Source: SHVO01 sp041905525
Lineage (GTDB): Bacteria; Pseudomonadota; Alphaproteobacteria; Rhodospirillales; Rhodospirillaceae
Length of the DNA stretch: 64,000 nt
NCBI GenBank assembly: GCA_041905525.1
Contig: JAYRKY010000006.1
Location: 138,215-202,214, forward strand
Direction of reading: 5' to 3'
Shown here: positions 17,461-25,741 of the stretch, piece after piece
Layout of the letters: each line of letters begins with the position of its first letter
How positions within the stretch are numbered: position 1 is the stretch's first letter
The notes under the pieces: generated by a model
The model's input: the letters and a program-made list of their open reading frames with translations, nothing else
Database searches by the model: none
Told to the model about the DNA's origin: nothing
Program-made: the position numbers and the translations under genes

Positions 17461-18339
17461 CTATTTTAGGGGTAGGAAAACGTCGGCCACGGCTTCGTGT
17501 TCCGGCACCTCGGGAAAGAAGCTGAGCCGCTGGCAATAGAGTGGGAAATCGCGGACCTCCTCCCCGCTGGCGGGCAGCCAGTCACGGTAGAGGTAGAGGG
17601 CCGGCGGCTCCAGATTATCGGTGTTTCCAACCACGCGAAGGACAGCGCAGCGCCCTCCTGGAATCTGGCCCATCCTGATGGCGTGACCATCGGACGTAAC
17701 CGGCTTTTCGACACCAACGCATAAATCGATACTGTAAGCGTCGGGCGATGCTGGTCGGCGCTCGGACCGCCACACCGTGAAGGTGGGGTAATTTTTGGGA
17801 TGCAGCCCGTTCGCCTTTCGCCAGGCAATGAAACGCTGGATGGTATCTCCCAGCCCCGCCGGATTGCCGCGATGCTCCATGAAGGCCACGGTTGTCGGAG
17901 GAACCTCGCGGATTATCACGTCGGCGGCAGTGTAGGTCTTCGTCATAAGCTTGCTCCTCGCGATGTCGAATGGCTCAAAGGCGGCATGCCACGGCTCCCA
18001 CGCGGGAGTTCTCCGGAAGGAAGACGGTGATTGCCCGAACCGCTGCCGGAACGCGCGTGCGAAGGCATCGGGCGCGTCGTATCCCGCTTCCAACGCAATG
18101 TCGGTGACGCAAAGCCCATCGCGGAACGCGAGTTGGTAGGATGCTTTTTTCATGCGCGCGAGTTGCACATAGCTGTGAAACGACAGCCCAAAGGTCGCCG
18201 TGAATTGTCGGTGGAAATGGAACTTGGAGAAGGCGGCGATTCCGCTCACCGTTTCCAAGTCCAAGTCCTCGTCCAGGTGCCGGTCTATATGCTCCAGCAC
18301 CCGTACCATTCGGGCGTTGTAATTCTCGCGCGCCGTCAT
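17461..18339 (-). CDS. AraC-type regulator with C-terminal GyrI-like ligand-binding domain
   Basis: 292 residues from ATG 18339 (AGGA 8 bases upstream); an in-frame start at 18408 is possible but less supported. Residues 1-105 hold the two HTH motifs of an AraC DNA-binding domain (LETVSGIAAFSKFHFHRQF; VTDIALEAGYDAPDAFARAF). Residues about 130-292 form a GyrI/SOUL-like effector domain (IREVPPTTVAFMEHRG). This is the Rob/SbmC-like architecture, with the HTH at the N-terminus. Such proteins bind small hydrophobic or cationic compounds. No target is evident. Confidence 0.88.
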   Translation of the reverse strand: MTARENYNARMVRVLEHIDRHLDEDLDLETVSGIAAFSKFHFHRQFTATFGLSFHSYVQLARMKKASYQLAFRDGLCVTDIALEAGYDAPDAFARAFRQRFGQSPSSFRRTPAWEPWHAAFEPFDIARSKLMTKTYTAADVIIREVPPTTVAFMEHRGNPAGLGDTIQRFIAWRKANGLHPKNYPTFTVWRSERRPASPDAYSIDLCVGVEKPVTSDGHAIRMGQIPGGRCAVLRVVGNTDNLEPPALYLYRDWLPASGEEVRDFPLYCQRLSFFPEVPEHEAVADVFLPLK

Positions 18340-18430
18340 CGTCCAATCCTGTGTGGCGTGTTCATTTAGACCGCGGCGATGATTGCGCGCTCGACCGATC
18401 TTGCTCATTTGCCCAACAGGCGGAAAAAGT

Positions 18431-18458
18431 CAGGGGGCCTTTTGGCCCCCTGCTCGCT
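18431..18458 (-). terminator. intrinsic terminator after the VOC gene
   Basis: Perfect 9-bp stem CAGGGGGCC / GGCCCCCTG with a 4-base loop (18431-18452), followed on the minus strand by ACTTTTTCC. It starts about 15 bases past the VOC stop codon. Its stem sequence is identical to the terminator at 19095-19116. Confidence 0.8.
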
Positions 18459-18466
18459 GTCACGTC

Positions 18467-18961
18467 CTAGATCAGCTTCGGGTCCATCCCTCGCCCCGAA
18501 ATCTGAACGTCGAACCCATCGGGGTCGACGATGTGGAAGCTGTTATCGGTGTCCGGGCGCGGGTCAAAGCCACGGCGCTTCAGCTCCGCTTCCACGGCAC
18601 CCTTGTCCCACGTGTCAATGGTGTAGGCGACGTGATCGATCGTGCCGGGCGCGCGACCGTCGCGGGCGTTGCGAGCGACCACGAAGCTGTTGCCGAACTC
18701 GAGGAAGCATTGCGTCTTGCCGTTATCGTGCGACGGCGTCATACCCATCAGATCCTGATAGAAGGCCGCCGTCTTCTTATAATCTTTCACATTGTACGAC
18801 AGGTGGTTCACGGCCACCGTCTTGAAGCCCTTTGCGGGCTCGGCGGCAATGACGGGGGCGCTCGATGCGGCCGCAGTCACCGCAAGCGTCGAGATCAGTT
18901 GCCGGCGCGACATCTTGCCGCGCTCGAAATCCCCCAGCAGTTTCGAAATCACTTCTTCCAT
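18467..18961 (-). CDS. VOC-fold (glyoxalase/dioxygenase superfamily) protein with Tat-type signal
   Basis: 164 residues, start ATG 18961 with GGGAGGA upstream. Residues 1-40 contain SRRQLISTLAV and an alanine-rich stretch ending PVIAAEP, a Tat-like signal with a long n-region. The rest is one VOC module: VNHLSYNVKDYKKTAAFYQ, a central GTIDHVAYTID strand and a C-terminal VDPDGFDVQI strand. The usual third metal-ligand glutamate of the terminal strand appears to be Gln here. Function unknown; related proteins include lyases, isomerases and extradiol dioxygenases. It lies between two near-identical terminators and is therefore its own transcription unit. Confidence 0.8.
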   Translation of the reverse strand: MEEVISKLLGDFERGKMSRRQLISTLAVTAAASSAPVIAAEPAKGFKTVAVNHLSYNVKDYKKTAAFYQDLMGMTPSHDNGKTQCFLEFGNSFVVARNARDGRAPGTIDHVAYTIDTWDKGAVEAELKRRGFDPRPDTDNSFHIVDPDGFDVQISGRGMDPKLI

Positions 18962-19086
18962 GGCGTCCTCCCTTGTTCGGCCGGGCGCGCCGCCCGGCCC
19001 TATGGCACCCGGATGTTGGCATGAAATCCCGTACCTGCGCAGGGTCAGAAAACCGGAGTCACCGCTCCGTGATGGAAATCCGCGTA

Positions 19087-19116
19087 AAAAAAAACAGGGG
19101 GCCTTTCGGCCCCCTG
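19087..19116 (-). terminator. strong intrinsic terminator after cassette B
   Basis: CAGGGGGCC / GGCCCCCTG stem with a GAAA loop on the minus strand (19095-19116), followed by nine T residues. It lies about 27 bases beyond the DUF1552 stop and ends the cassette B transcript. Confidence 0.9.
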
Positions 19117-19142
19117 CTCTTGGCTTTTGTCTTTCGATCGGA

Positions 19143-20474
19143 TTAGGCGAGGATTTCGCCGATTTCCTTCGAAGTCAGGTTGCTCTTGGTGCCCCACGAC
19201 GGGACGTCGAGGCCCATGATACGCATGGCGGTGTAACCAAGGCGCGTAGTGGCCGTGGCGCCGCCATCGATGTGCAGGCCGGACTTCACGCGGCCGCCGG
19301 CGCGGCCGGCGGTGAACAGGGCCATGCCGTCGAGAGCGTGGATGCGCGCAAGACCGTGGTCGCTGTTGGCCATGATGAAGCAATTGTCGAGCAGGCTGCC
19401 GGCGCCTTCTTTGAAGTCCGCGAACGACTTCACGTAGTACGCCCAGTTTTCCATCGCGCGGCGGGTAAACCACGAGCAGGTCGGCTGGTAATCGAGCGCC
19501 GTGTCCCAAGGCTCCTCGTGCGTAGCGGTGTGAGACGGCTTCTCGAACCCGGCCTTTGTCGCGCTGTTGCCGCCGTAGGACATATTGAACACGCGGGTCT
19601 GGTCGCACGCCACCGCCATCACCATGAGATCGGTGATGATCTTATGGCGCGAAGCAATGATGCTCGTATCCGAGCCGACCTTGGTGTCTTCCTTCAGGTT
19701 GCCCGGCTTCTTACACGCGGCGATCGGTTCTGGCTTCGTGAGCTGCTGGTCGAACTGCTTTTCGAGATGACGCAAGCCCGTGAAATACTGGTCGAGACGC
19801 GCCTTGTCGTCCGCGCCCACCACCTTCTCCAAATCCTTCACGTCGTCGAGCACGCCGGAGATGGCGCTCTTGCGTACCATCACCTTCGGGCTCGGCGTAA
19901 AGGTCGGCGCGTTCGGGTCTTGGAAGTCCGGTCCAAACAGGCGCGTGTAAAACTTGAGACCCGAGACTTCAGAAGCGTTCGGGGTCGTCGGGTTGTCGTA
20001 GGAGAATGTGTCGCGCGCGTTACCATCCGCCGAGGCCGTGAGCATCTTGAAGCGGGTGGTGCGGCCGATCTGGTTGGCGATGGTCACGTCGACGGTTTCG
20101 CCCGGGATCTGCCCCGAGGTCATCGGCGCGCTGCCGGTCCGCGAGATCACCCAGCCGGAGAAGTGGCATAGGTTCGGCGCGTTATCGCGGAACGCGGTGT
20201 AGTTAGTCAGCACATTGAAGTGCTGCTGCACCGGCTTTAGGGCCTCCATTTCCGGCTTCATGTCGTAGTTCGCGCCCAGCTTGCTGGGAACGAACGCGGC
20301 CTTGGCGATGCCCAGGGCCCAGTACCACGTGCCGAAACGCACGGGCATCGGACGGCCGTCCGCGAGCGCGTCGCCGTTTCCGTTCAGGTAGGCGTTCAAC
20401 AGCGGCAATCCAACGGTCACGGCGCTGCCACCCAGCATGCCGCGAAGAACCCGACGTCTATTGAGGTCGTACAT
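19143..20474 (-). CDS. DUF1552 family protein, Tat-type signal, cassette B
   Basis: 443 residues from ATG 20474 (AGGGAGA upstream), the same length as the cassette A paralogue. The N-terminus MYDLNRRRVLRGML is Tat-like, followed by GGSAVTVGLPLLNA, nearly identical to copy A. Conserved blocks: VRFGTWYWALGI, HFNVLTNYTAFRDN, a CHFSGWVISRTGS region, ANSDHGLARIHALDGM and a C-terminal SWGTKSNL...EIGEILA. Last gene of cassette B, 14 bp after the DUF1592 gene, followed by a strong terminator. An in-frame upstream extension to 20711 lies wholly inside the DUF1592 gene and is rejected. Confidence 0.87.
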   Translation of the reverse strand: MYDLNRRRVLRGMLGGSAVTVGLPLLNAYLNGNGDALADGRPMPVRFGTWYWALGIAKAAFVPSKLGANYDMKPEMEALKPVQQHFNVLTNYTAFRDNAPNLCHFSGWVISRTGSAPMTSGQIPGETVDVTIANQIGRTTRFKMLTASADGNARDTFSYDNPTTPNASEVSGLKFYTRLFGPDFQDPNAPTFTPSPKVMVRKSAISGVLDDVKDLEKVVGADDKARLDQYFTGLRHLEKQFDQQLTKPEPIAACKKPGNLKEDTKVGSDTSIIASRHKIITDLMVMAVACDQTRVFNMSYGGNSATKAGFEKPSHTATHEEPWDTALDYQPTCSWFTRRAMENWAYYVKSFADFKEGAGSLLDNCFIMANSDHGLARIHALDGMALFTAGRAGGRVKSGLHIDGGATATTRLGYTAMRIMGLDVPSWGTKSNLTSKEIGEILA

Positions 20475-20488
20475 GACGCTTGTCTCCC

Positions 20489-22210
20489 TTAGTGAGTGGC
20501 CGGTGCGACGGAAGCGGTCTTCGCTCCAGCCGCGGCCGGAGCCGCTTCTTTGAATTCCGAAAACGCATTGCTCAACGCGACGGTCCGCAACAGGTCCGGC
20601 ACCCGGAAGCCTGAGGTTTCGAAACGCGCGTTCAAGTACTTCAACATCTCGGCATCGTCGCCGGTGGTCCGGCTGCCGGTGCCGTAGGAGTAGACCCGCT
20701 TCACGAGGCACGAGGTCAGGCCCGGATGGTCATGCAGCGCCGCCGCAAGACCGGTCACGTCCTTGAACGCCTTCCCGTCGAGATTGCCGCTGGCATCGAT
20801 CATCGCGCCGCGTTCACTCAGGCGATAGCGGCCCGAGCCGTCGAAATTCTCCATCGCGAGACCGATTGGGTCGGTGATGCGGTGGCAACCGGCGCAGACC
20901 GGGTTTTCCAAGTGGAAGCTGACGCGGTCGCGCTGCGTCTTATGCTCCGACTTCGGATTTTCGAGCGCCGAGAAGTCCACATTCGCGGGCGGACGCGGCA
21001 CGGGCTGGCACAGCAGGAGTTCGCGCAACGCCTTGCCGCGCAACGTCGGCGAGCTGCGGCCCGGGTGCGAGTGAGACGCCAGGAAGCTGATATGCGTCAG
21101 CACACCGGCCCGGGGACTGTCAGCGGGGAACTGGTATTCGATCCAGCCCTTGGTCGTCGGCAGCTGGTAGAGCGCAGCCAACGGCGGCGACAGGAAGGTT
21201 GTGCGCGTTGTGTAGAGATCGCGGTAGTCGCCTTTCTTCGTGATCAGATGATCGACGACCGTGCGCAGGGTTTGTTCGCGCGCGTCCTCAGCCGTCAGAC
21301 CGGTGAACGCCGGATATACGAGCGCATCCTTGGACAGCGTCGTCATCTTTTCGAAGTCGTACATGTCGTCGAAGAACGCACGCACGCCGTCTTTGAGACG
21401 CGGGCTGGCGATCATCATATCGACGACGCGAGCGCGGCCCTTCTCCGTCATAATCTCGCCGGTCTCGGCCGCTTTGAGCAGCGCTTCGTCCGGCGCCGCG
21501 TCCCACAGGAAGTAAGACAGACGCGAAGCAAGCGAGTACGCGTCCAGGCGCATATGACCGGGGTTCTTCGGATCGGGTTCGGCGGTCTCGGCGATGAGCA
21601 TCGACTTCGGACTCATCAAGATCTCTTCGATCGCCACCGCGAGGCCGGCGTAGAAGTCGCCAAGTTTATCGGCGCTGGCGTTGGCGTGGCTGACCAGTTC
21701 GGCCAGCTTGTCCTTCTCCAGCGGCTTGCGGAACATGAGACGGCCGACCCGCGAAAGAACCTGCGTCGCGCAGGCGGCGTCGGCGGCTTTCTCGTTAGCC
21801 GGCTTGCACGTGATGACAAAGTTGCGCCGGGTAGGTTCGATCACCTGGGCCGCCACGAACTGTGCCGTCTTCTGGTACAACTCGAGCTGAGTATCGTTCA
21901 CGCCCGCACGCGATGTTCCCAGACGCAGAAGACCGTCAACGCGTTCGACCGGCGCAAAGTCCACATCGGGACGGATATCGGAGCCGAACACGTAAGCCAG
22001 CGTATTCAGGTATTGATCGCGCGTGATCAGCCGAAGGTTCGGTTGGGCGCCCGGCGAGGCGGGCTCGGCCGCGACGGCGACTTTCTGCGACGCCGCCGCT
22101 TTGGCGCCGTCATTTCCCGCGGGAGCAGAGCAGCTCGACAGCGCCATTGCGGCCAAGAGGCCGATAGCGCTACCGCGCAGAAGCGAAGAGAGACTTACTT
22201 TCTTAGACAC
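20489..22210 (-). CDS. DUF1592/DUF1588/DUF1585 (planctomycete-type cytochrome) lipoprotein, cassette B
   Basis: 573 residues starting at GTG 22210 with AGGAGG 8 bases upstream. Lipobox MALSSC near residue 27. Domain order matches cassette A: DUF1592 region, DUF1588 (RAGVLTHISFLASHSHPGRS), one heme-c motif CAGCH near residue 441 in NPVCAGCHRITDPIGLAMEN, and DUF1585 with TSCLVKRVYSYG near the end. A periplasmic membrane-anchored mono-heme protein is predicted. It lies between the unrecognised secreted protein (17 bp) and DUF1552 (14 bp) genes, all on one strand. Confidence 0.87.
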   Translation of the reverse strand: MSKKVSLSSLLRGSAIGLLAAMALSSCSAPAGNDGAKAAASQKVAVAAEPASPGAQPNLRLITRDQYLNTLAYVFGSDIRPDVDFAPVERVDGLLRLGTSRAGVNDTQLELYQKTAQFVAAQVIEPTRRNFVITCKPANEKAADAACATQVLSRVGRLMFRKPLEKDKLAELVSHANASADKLGDFYAGLAVAIEEILMSPKSMLIAETAEPDPKNPGHMRLDAYSLASRLSYFLWDAAPDEALLKAAETGEIMTEKGRARVVDMMIASPRLKDGVRAFFDDMYDFEKMTTLSKDALVYPAFTGLTAEDAREQTLRTVVDHLITKKGDYRDLYTTRTTFLSPPLAALYQLPTTKGWIEYQFPADSPRAGVLTHISFLASHSHPGRSSPTLRGKALRELLLCQPVPRPPANVDFSALENPKSEHKTQRDRVSFHLENPVCAGCHRITDPIGLAMENFDGSGRYRLSERGAMIDASGNLDGKAFKDVTGLAAALHDHPGLTSCLVKRVYSYGTGSRTTGDDAEMLKYLNARFETSGFRVPDLLRTVALSNAFSEFKEAAPAAAGAKTASVAPATH

Positions 22211-22227
22211 TAACTCGTCCTCCTGGC

Positions 22228-23376
22228 TTACTCGCGCGCCCGCGCTTCGCTGGCGCCGGCTTCGGCCGACTGCTTCTCATGATTCACAACACCGGCCACC
22301 TGGGCGCCGGGGTGCTGGACGAACACGTGTACGAACTTCACATCCAACGCGGTAGAGATGGCGGTGTTTTGGCCATTCGCATCCGGGAAGGCGTCCGCGT
22401 TCTTCATCAGGGCGCGGTACAGGGTCGGACCGGCGGTGCCGCCGTAGGCTTGATGGCGCGAATCACGGGTCTTGTGCGAATGGTAGTACCATGTCCAAAC
22501 ATCGGCATAACCGCCCATGTAGCCGTTGGCCTGCGTGTCGGTCAGGTTCAGTTTGAAGCGCATGTCGCGGTACAAAATGTCCGGCGCTCCGTCGCGCGGC
22601 GCGTACACGGACGCGGCCGGCATCAGCAGGTCCTTCGCTTCCGTGGTCAGGACACCATCCTTGATCTTGCCCTTGAACGCGGTGATGTAACGCTTGCCCC
22701 AGCGGGTATCGAGTGATTGCGAGCCGCCGGGCAGATATTCGTTCCCGGTCGCGTCGGTGATCAGGCGGTCTTTACCGCGGTATGTCGTCACCGTCACATC
22801 GTCGTCGTTCTGAAGGCTGTCGACATCGGTCAGTTCAATCACGAAGATATTGTAGGTCGCACGGCGCCATTGAGGCGTCAGGGTCGAGGTCTGGCCATCG
22901 CGGTAATTAAAGGTGCAACCGACCGTCCGATAGATCTGGTTGTCGATGCCCTTCTCGCCGGTATCCGGATCGACGTAATCGTTTTCATCGACCTTGCCAT
23001 CGAGGTTCATGCCGCGGCCGACTTTGCCCTGTACTTCGTAATAGGGAACCGGCAATTCCTTGTTCGAGGGGTTCCACAGTTCCCCTTCCCACGCCAGGCG
23101 CGTACCTTCGACGGTGCGCTCGGTGTTCTCCGGATACAGTTTCTTGAACTGTTCGGGCGGGCCGTCGTTCAGCGCGACCGGGCACTGCGTCTTCGCATCC
23201 TTGGCCTGATAAATGGAGCGGTTTTCAAACACCATCACATATCCGATGGAGCGGTTCTGAACGCCAAGCGCACCTTCCTTGGCCGCTTGCTGGGCGCTCG
23301 CCGTCCCGGCTGTGAGCGCAAGGCTCGCCGTGATCGCAAGCGCAGAAACCTGGGTGGACATAAGGATGTGTTTCAT
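22228..23376 (-). CDS. secreted protein of unrecognised family, cassette B (paralogue of 4307-5404)
   Basis: 382 residues with a Sec signal peptide (to about residue 28, TASAQQ). It shares LDGKVDENDY (125-134), GIDNQIYRTVGC (Cys154), NYR, a cysteine at 65, and the C-terminal YGG...LYR.L..NADAFPD and GQNTAIS blocks with the cassette A copy. The acidic block could bind a divalent cation; this is inference. The start codon overlaps the stop of the repeat-protein gene by 4 bp (ATGA), so the two proteins are probably made in equal amounts. Confidence 0.78.
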   Translation of the reverse strand: MKHILMSTQVSALAITASLALTAGTASAQQAAKEGALGVQNRSIGYVMVFENRSIYQAKDAKTQCPVALNDGPPEQFKKLYPENTERTVEGTRLAWEGELWNPSNKELPVPYYEVQGKVGRGMNLDGKVDENDYVDPDTGEKGIDNQIYRTVGCTFNYRDGQTSTLTPQWRRATYNIFVIELTDVDSLQNDDDVTVTTYRGKDRLITDATGNEYLPGGSQSLDTRWGKRYITAFKGKIKDGVLTTEAKDLLMPAASVYAPRDGAPDILYRDMRFKLNLTDTQANGYMGGYADVWTWYYHSHKTRDSRHQAYGGTAGPTLYRALMKNADAFPDANGQNTAISTALDVKFVHVFVQHPGAQVAGVVNHEKQSAEAGASEARARE

Positions 23377-24767
23377 CGGCGGCCGCTCCCTGAAGTATCC
23401 AAATACTGTTTGCGAAATTCCTCGCGGGTGAAGAAGGCATGGAATCCATTGATCCAGCCGTTGTTCTCACCCCATGAGTCCCCGTAGGTGTCACCGGGGA
23501 TGGTGTCCTTGAAGAAGTAGTACACAGGACGATCGCGGTAGGTCCAAATGCGCGTCGCGCCCGGCGCCTTCTCGTCGACGTACTTGCCTGTTTCCGTGTT
23601 GATGTACTTGATCTGCCAGATGCGCGAGCTCGAACGCTCGCTGGCATCGGCGGTGACATAGGGGAATTGCTTCACGCACCGCTTCGGGTCGGAGCCGCCG
23701 CAGATCGCCAGCCGATACTTCTGGTTCAGCGACGGGTGATCGCAGATTTGCTGATCGAGCGTATCGTCGATGCAGGTGTAGATATAGATCGTGCGTCCGT
23801 CCGCGTTGGCCAGCACCTGGCCGCCCGGCGCATCCTGCACGGTGAACCCTTTCGGGAACGCCGGTGCCGGCTGCGTGAACACGTTGCGCCAACCTGGAAT
23901 GTCCGATCCGTGGAACGCCGCGCGCTGCTCCTCGCCGACGAGCGAGTACAGGGGCTTCTTGCGATAGGTCCACTGATAAACCCCGGGCGAGCGTTCGATC
24001 ACACCCCAGTCGCCGTGCGCCTTCGGCGCCGACGCATGCGCCAGCATCGGCGCGAATGTTTCCTGGCACGTCGCATCGCAGTTCGATTTGTTAGCGCCAT
24101 CGCGGTCCCACGTGTAGACCGAGAACCCCTTGATGTCGGTCAGCATGCGACCGAGCGGAATCGTCACCACTTCGAACTGCGCCGGCACGTCGGCCTCCGG
24201 ACCAATCGGCTTGCGCTTGGCGCCTGAATCGCCACCCGCATGCAGCTTGGCCGAGCCGATTACATCGCCGGGCCCGCGGTCCAGGACGGACGTGTAGGCG
24301 GCGAGGCCGTCATAGGCCCACTGTTTTGCGCCGTCCGGACGGTCGACGATGGTCCACTTACCGACCGGCTTGGCGTTCGCATCGGCCAAGAACGGCGGCC
24401 ACATCGCCGTGCAGGACGGGCGCGTATCGACATCCACTTCAATGAGGTTTGGCGGATACGGTTCGTGGAACCCGGCCGTGACACGCGTCACCTTGTCGGT
24501 GCACGTCGGTTTACCTTCGCGCTCGCCGCGCACACCCTGGTCGTTCTGGTCGTTCTCGGGCCACACATAAAGTGTGCGTCCCTGCGCCGTCGCAAACACC
24601 GGTCCATCGACCTCTGTGCCGATCACCTGAACGCCCGCCGGCATCGGCTCTTCGATGTAGGCTTCGATCGGCACCTTGCTTTTTTGGGTCTGCGCGTACG
24701 CGCTGGCGCCCGCAAAAACGACAACGGCGGCCGCAGCAAGATGCGTAGCGCAACGTAGGTTCAGCAT
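23373..24767 (-). CDS. secreted COG4315/Lipoprotein_15-like repeat protein, cassette B
   Basis: 464 residues from ATG 24767, which has GAGGAG closely upstream; an ATG four codons earlier contains that site. Sec signal ends near ASAYAQ. It has three degenerate secreted repeats: GRTLYVW...RPSCTAMW...QWAYDGLAAYTS; FSVYTW...CDATCQETFAP...QWTYRKKPLYS; and GRTIYIYTC...IWTYRDRPVYYF. Paired cysteines in each repeat match copy A, suggesting conserved disulfides or a redox/metal role. First gene of cassette B, so its upstream region holds the cassette promoter. Confidence 0.77.
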   Translation of the reverse strand: MLNLRCATHLAAAAVVVFAGASAYAQTQKSKVPIEAYIEEPMPAGVQVIGTEVDGPVFATAQGRTLYVWPENDQNDQGVRGEREGKPTCTDKVTRVTAGFHEPYPPNLIEVDVDTRPSCTAMWPPFLADANAKPVGKWTIVDRPDGAKQWAYDGLAAYTSVLDRGPGDVIGSAKLHAGGDSGAKRKPIGPEADVPAQFEVVTIPLGRMLTDIKGFSVYTWDRDGANKSNCDATCQETFAPMLAHASAPKAHGDWGVIERSPGVYQWTYRKKPLYSLVGEEQRAAFHGSDIPGWRNVFTQPAPAFPKGFTVQDAPGGQVLANADGRTIYIYTCIDDTLDQQICDHPSLNQKYRLAICGGSDPKRCVKQFPYVTADASERSSSRIWQIKYINTETGKYVDEKAPGATRIWTYRDRPVYYFFKDTIPGDTYGDSWGENNGWINGFHAFFTREEFRKQYLDTSGSGRR

Positions 24768-25232
24768 GCCTCTCCTCATTTGAACCGAAAGCCCGTTCAG
24801 GGCGTAAGTCGCTCGAGCATGAACGCGCTTTTTTCAGCGCGCAGTCTCCCGCTCCTGAGCGAGGGATATTTTTACCATGGGCGCGCCCCGGCTGCGCGGC
24901 TTTTCAACGGCGAAGGACGAAAAATCTTCGTGAATTCAAGGGCCTCCGTAACAGGTCGGCGGTCCTCCGCCAAAACGGCTCCAGCGAAGCCGTCGACACG
25001 GACGATGATCTAATCAATTGTAATATATATATTATTTTGACTATTGTTGCGATGCACAAAAAGCGGTCATTCCCTGGTCCGAACCCGGACGACCTTCACG
25101 GCTCGGCGGATTACCGCCGATGGCGCGGGCCGCGCCGGCACATGGAGCATTCCCGCCAGCCCCAGAAATCGCCGGGTTGGCACCGAATAAGGTGGAAACG
25201 GACTGAGACTCGCCCGCGAGTCCTAAAGGAAC
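24768..25232. other. 465-bp intergenic region upstream of cassette B
   Basis: No supported gene. The region lies upstream of cassette B and downstream of the DUF3297 gene, both on the minus strand. It contains an unusually AT-rich stretch at about 25009-25050, with the palindrome listed separately, in otherwise GC-rich DNA. The cassette B promoter probably lies somewhere here. Confidence 0.55.
25021..25034. promoter_or_regulatory. 14-bp AT palindrome in AT-rich island upstream of cassette B
   Basis: TAATATATATATTA is a perfect palindrome within an AT-rich stretch (25009-25050), about 255 bases upstream of the first cassette B gene. It could be an operator or an easily melted regulatory segment. 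Alternating AT is palindromic by nature, so the symmetry alone is weak evidence. Confidence 0.3.
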
Positions 25233-25484
25233 CTAGGCGGCGCCCTCGGCGCTGCGCAGATACGGCTCGACTTTACCCTTGAGGGTGATGGTCATGGGAT
25301 TACCCCGGCGGTCGAGGCTCTTGCCGGCCGCCACTTTGATCCAGCCCTCGCTGACGCAGTACTCCTCGACATTATTCTTCTCGACGCCGTTGAAGCGCAC
25401 GCCCACGTCCTGTTTCAGGACCTCTTCATTGTAGTGCGGGCTCTGCGGGTTGACCGACAGTCGGTCGGGAAGCGTTTCAGTCAT
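25233..25484 (-). CDS. DUF3297 family protein
   Basis: 83 residues, no signal peptide or membrane segment. It matches the compact DUF3297 family by its LPDRLSVNPQSPHYNEEVL opening, GVRFNGVEKNNVEEYC and the C-terminal GNPMTITLKGKVEPYL. Family function is unknown; it is widespread in Proteobacteria. Likely a stand-alone gene, divergent from mscS. Confidence 0.85.
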   Translation of the reverse strand: MTETLPDRLSVNPQSPHYNEEVLKQDVGVRFNGVEKNNVEEYCVSEGWIKVAAGKSLDRRGNPMTITLKGKVEPYLRSAEGAA

Positions 25485-25741
25485 GGCGAACTCGTTTTTG
25501 AAATGGGGCCGAAAACTGCCTTAAACCCCGCACTCAATCAAGCCGAGGAATGCACGGTGTTTGATGCACCTGCCCGGCCCTGTACAGAGCGCGGAACATA
25601 TGCGGAGTGAGTCCATTGTACCGGCATCGGCGCAGAGGCCCCCTCCGCGTCGGCGCGCGATTGTCTGCCCGGCCCTTCCGGCTTTGACGATCCTCTCTCG
25701 GCCGCCCGCGCAGCGGCCTTCGCACGCAACGGAGCCAACCT

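Noticed and set aside
20475..20711. N-terminal extension of the cassette B DUF1552 protein
   Set aside because: It lies wholly within the DUF1592 gene in another frame; the Tat-like MYDLNRRR start with AGGGAGA upstream matches copy A.
20726..22213. 495-codon open frame opposite the cassette B DUF1592 gene
   Set aside because: Antisense shadow of a gene with clear domains and heme motif; Arg-rich composition and no start signals.
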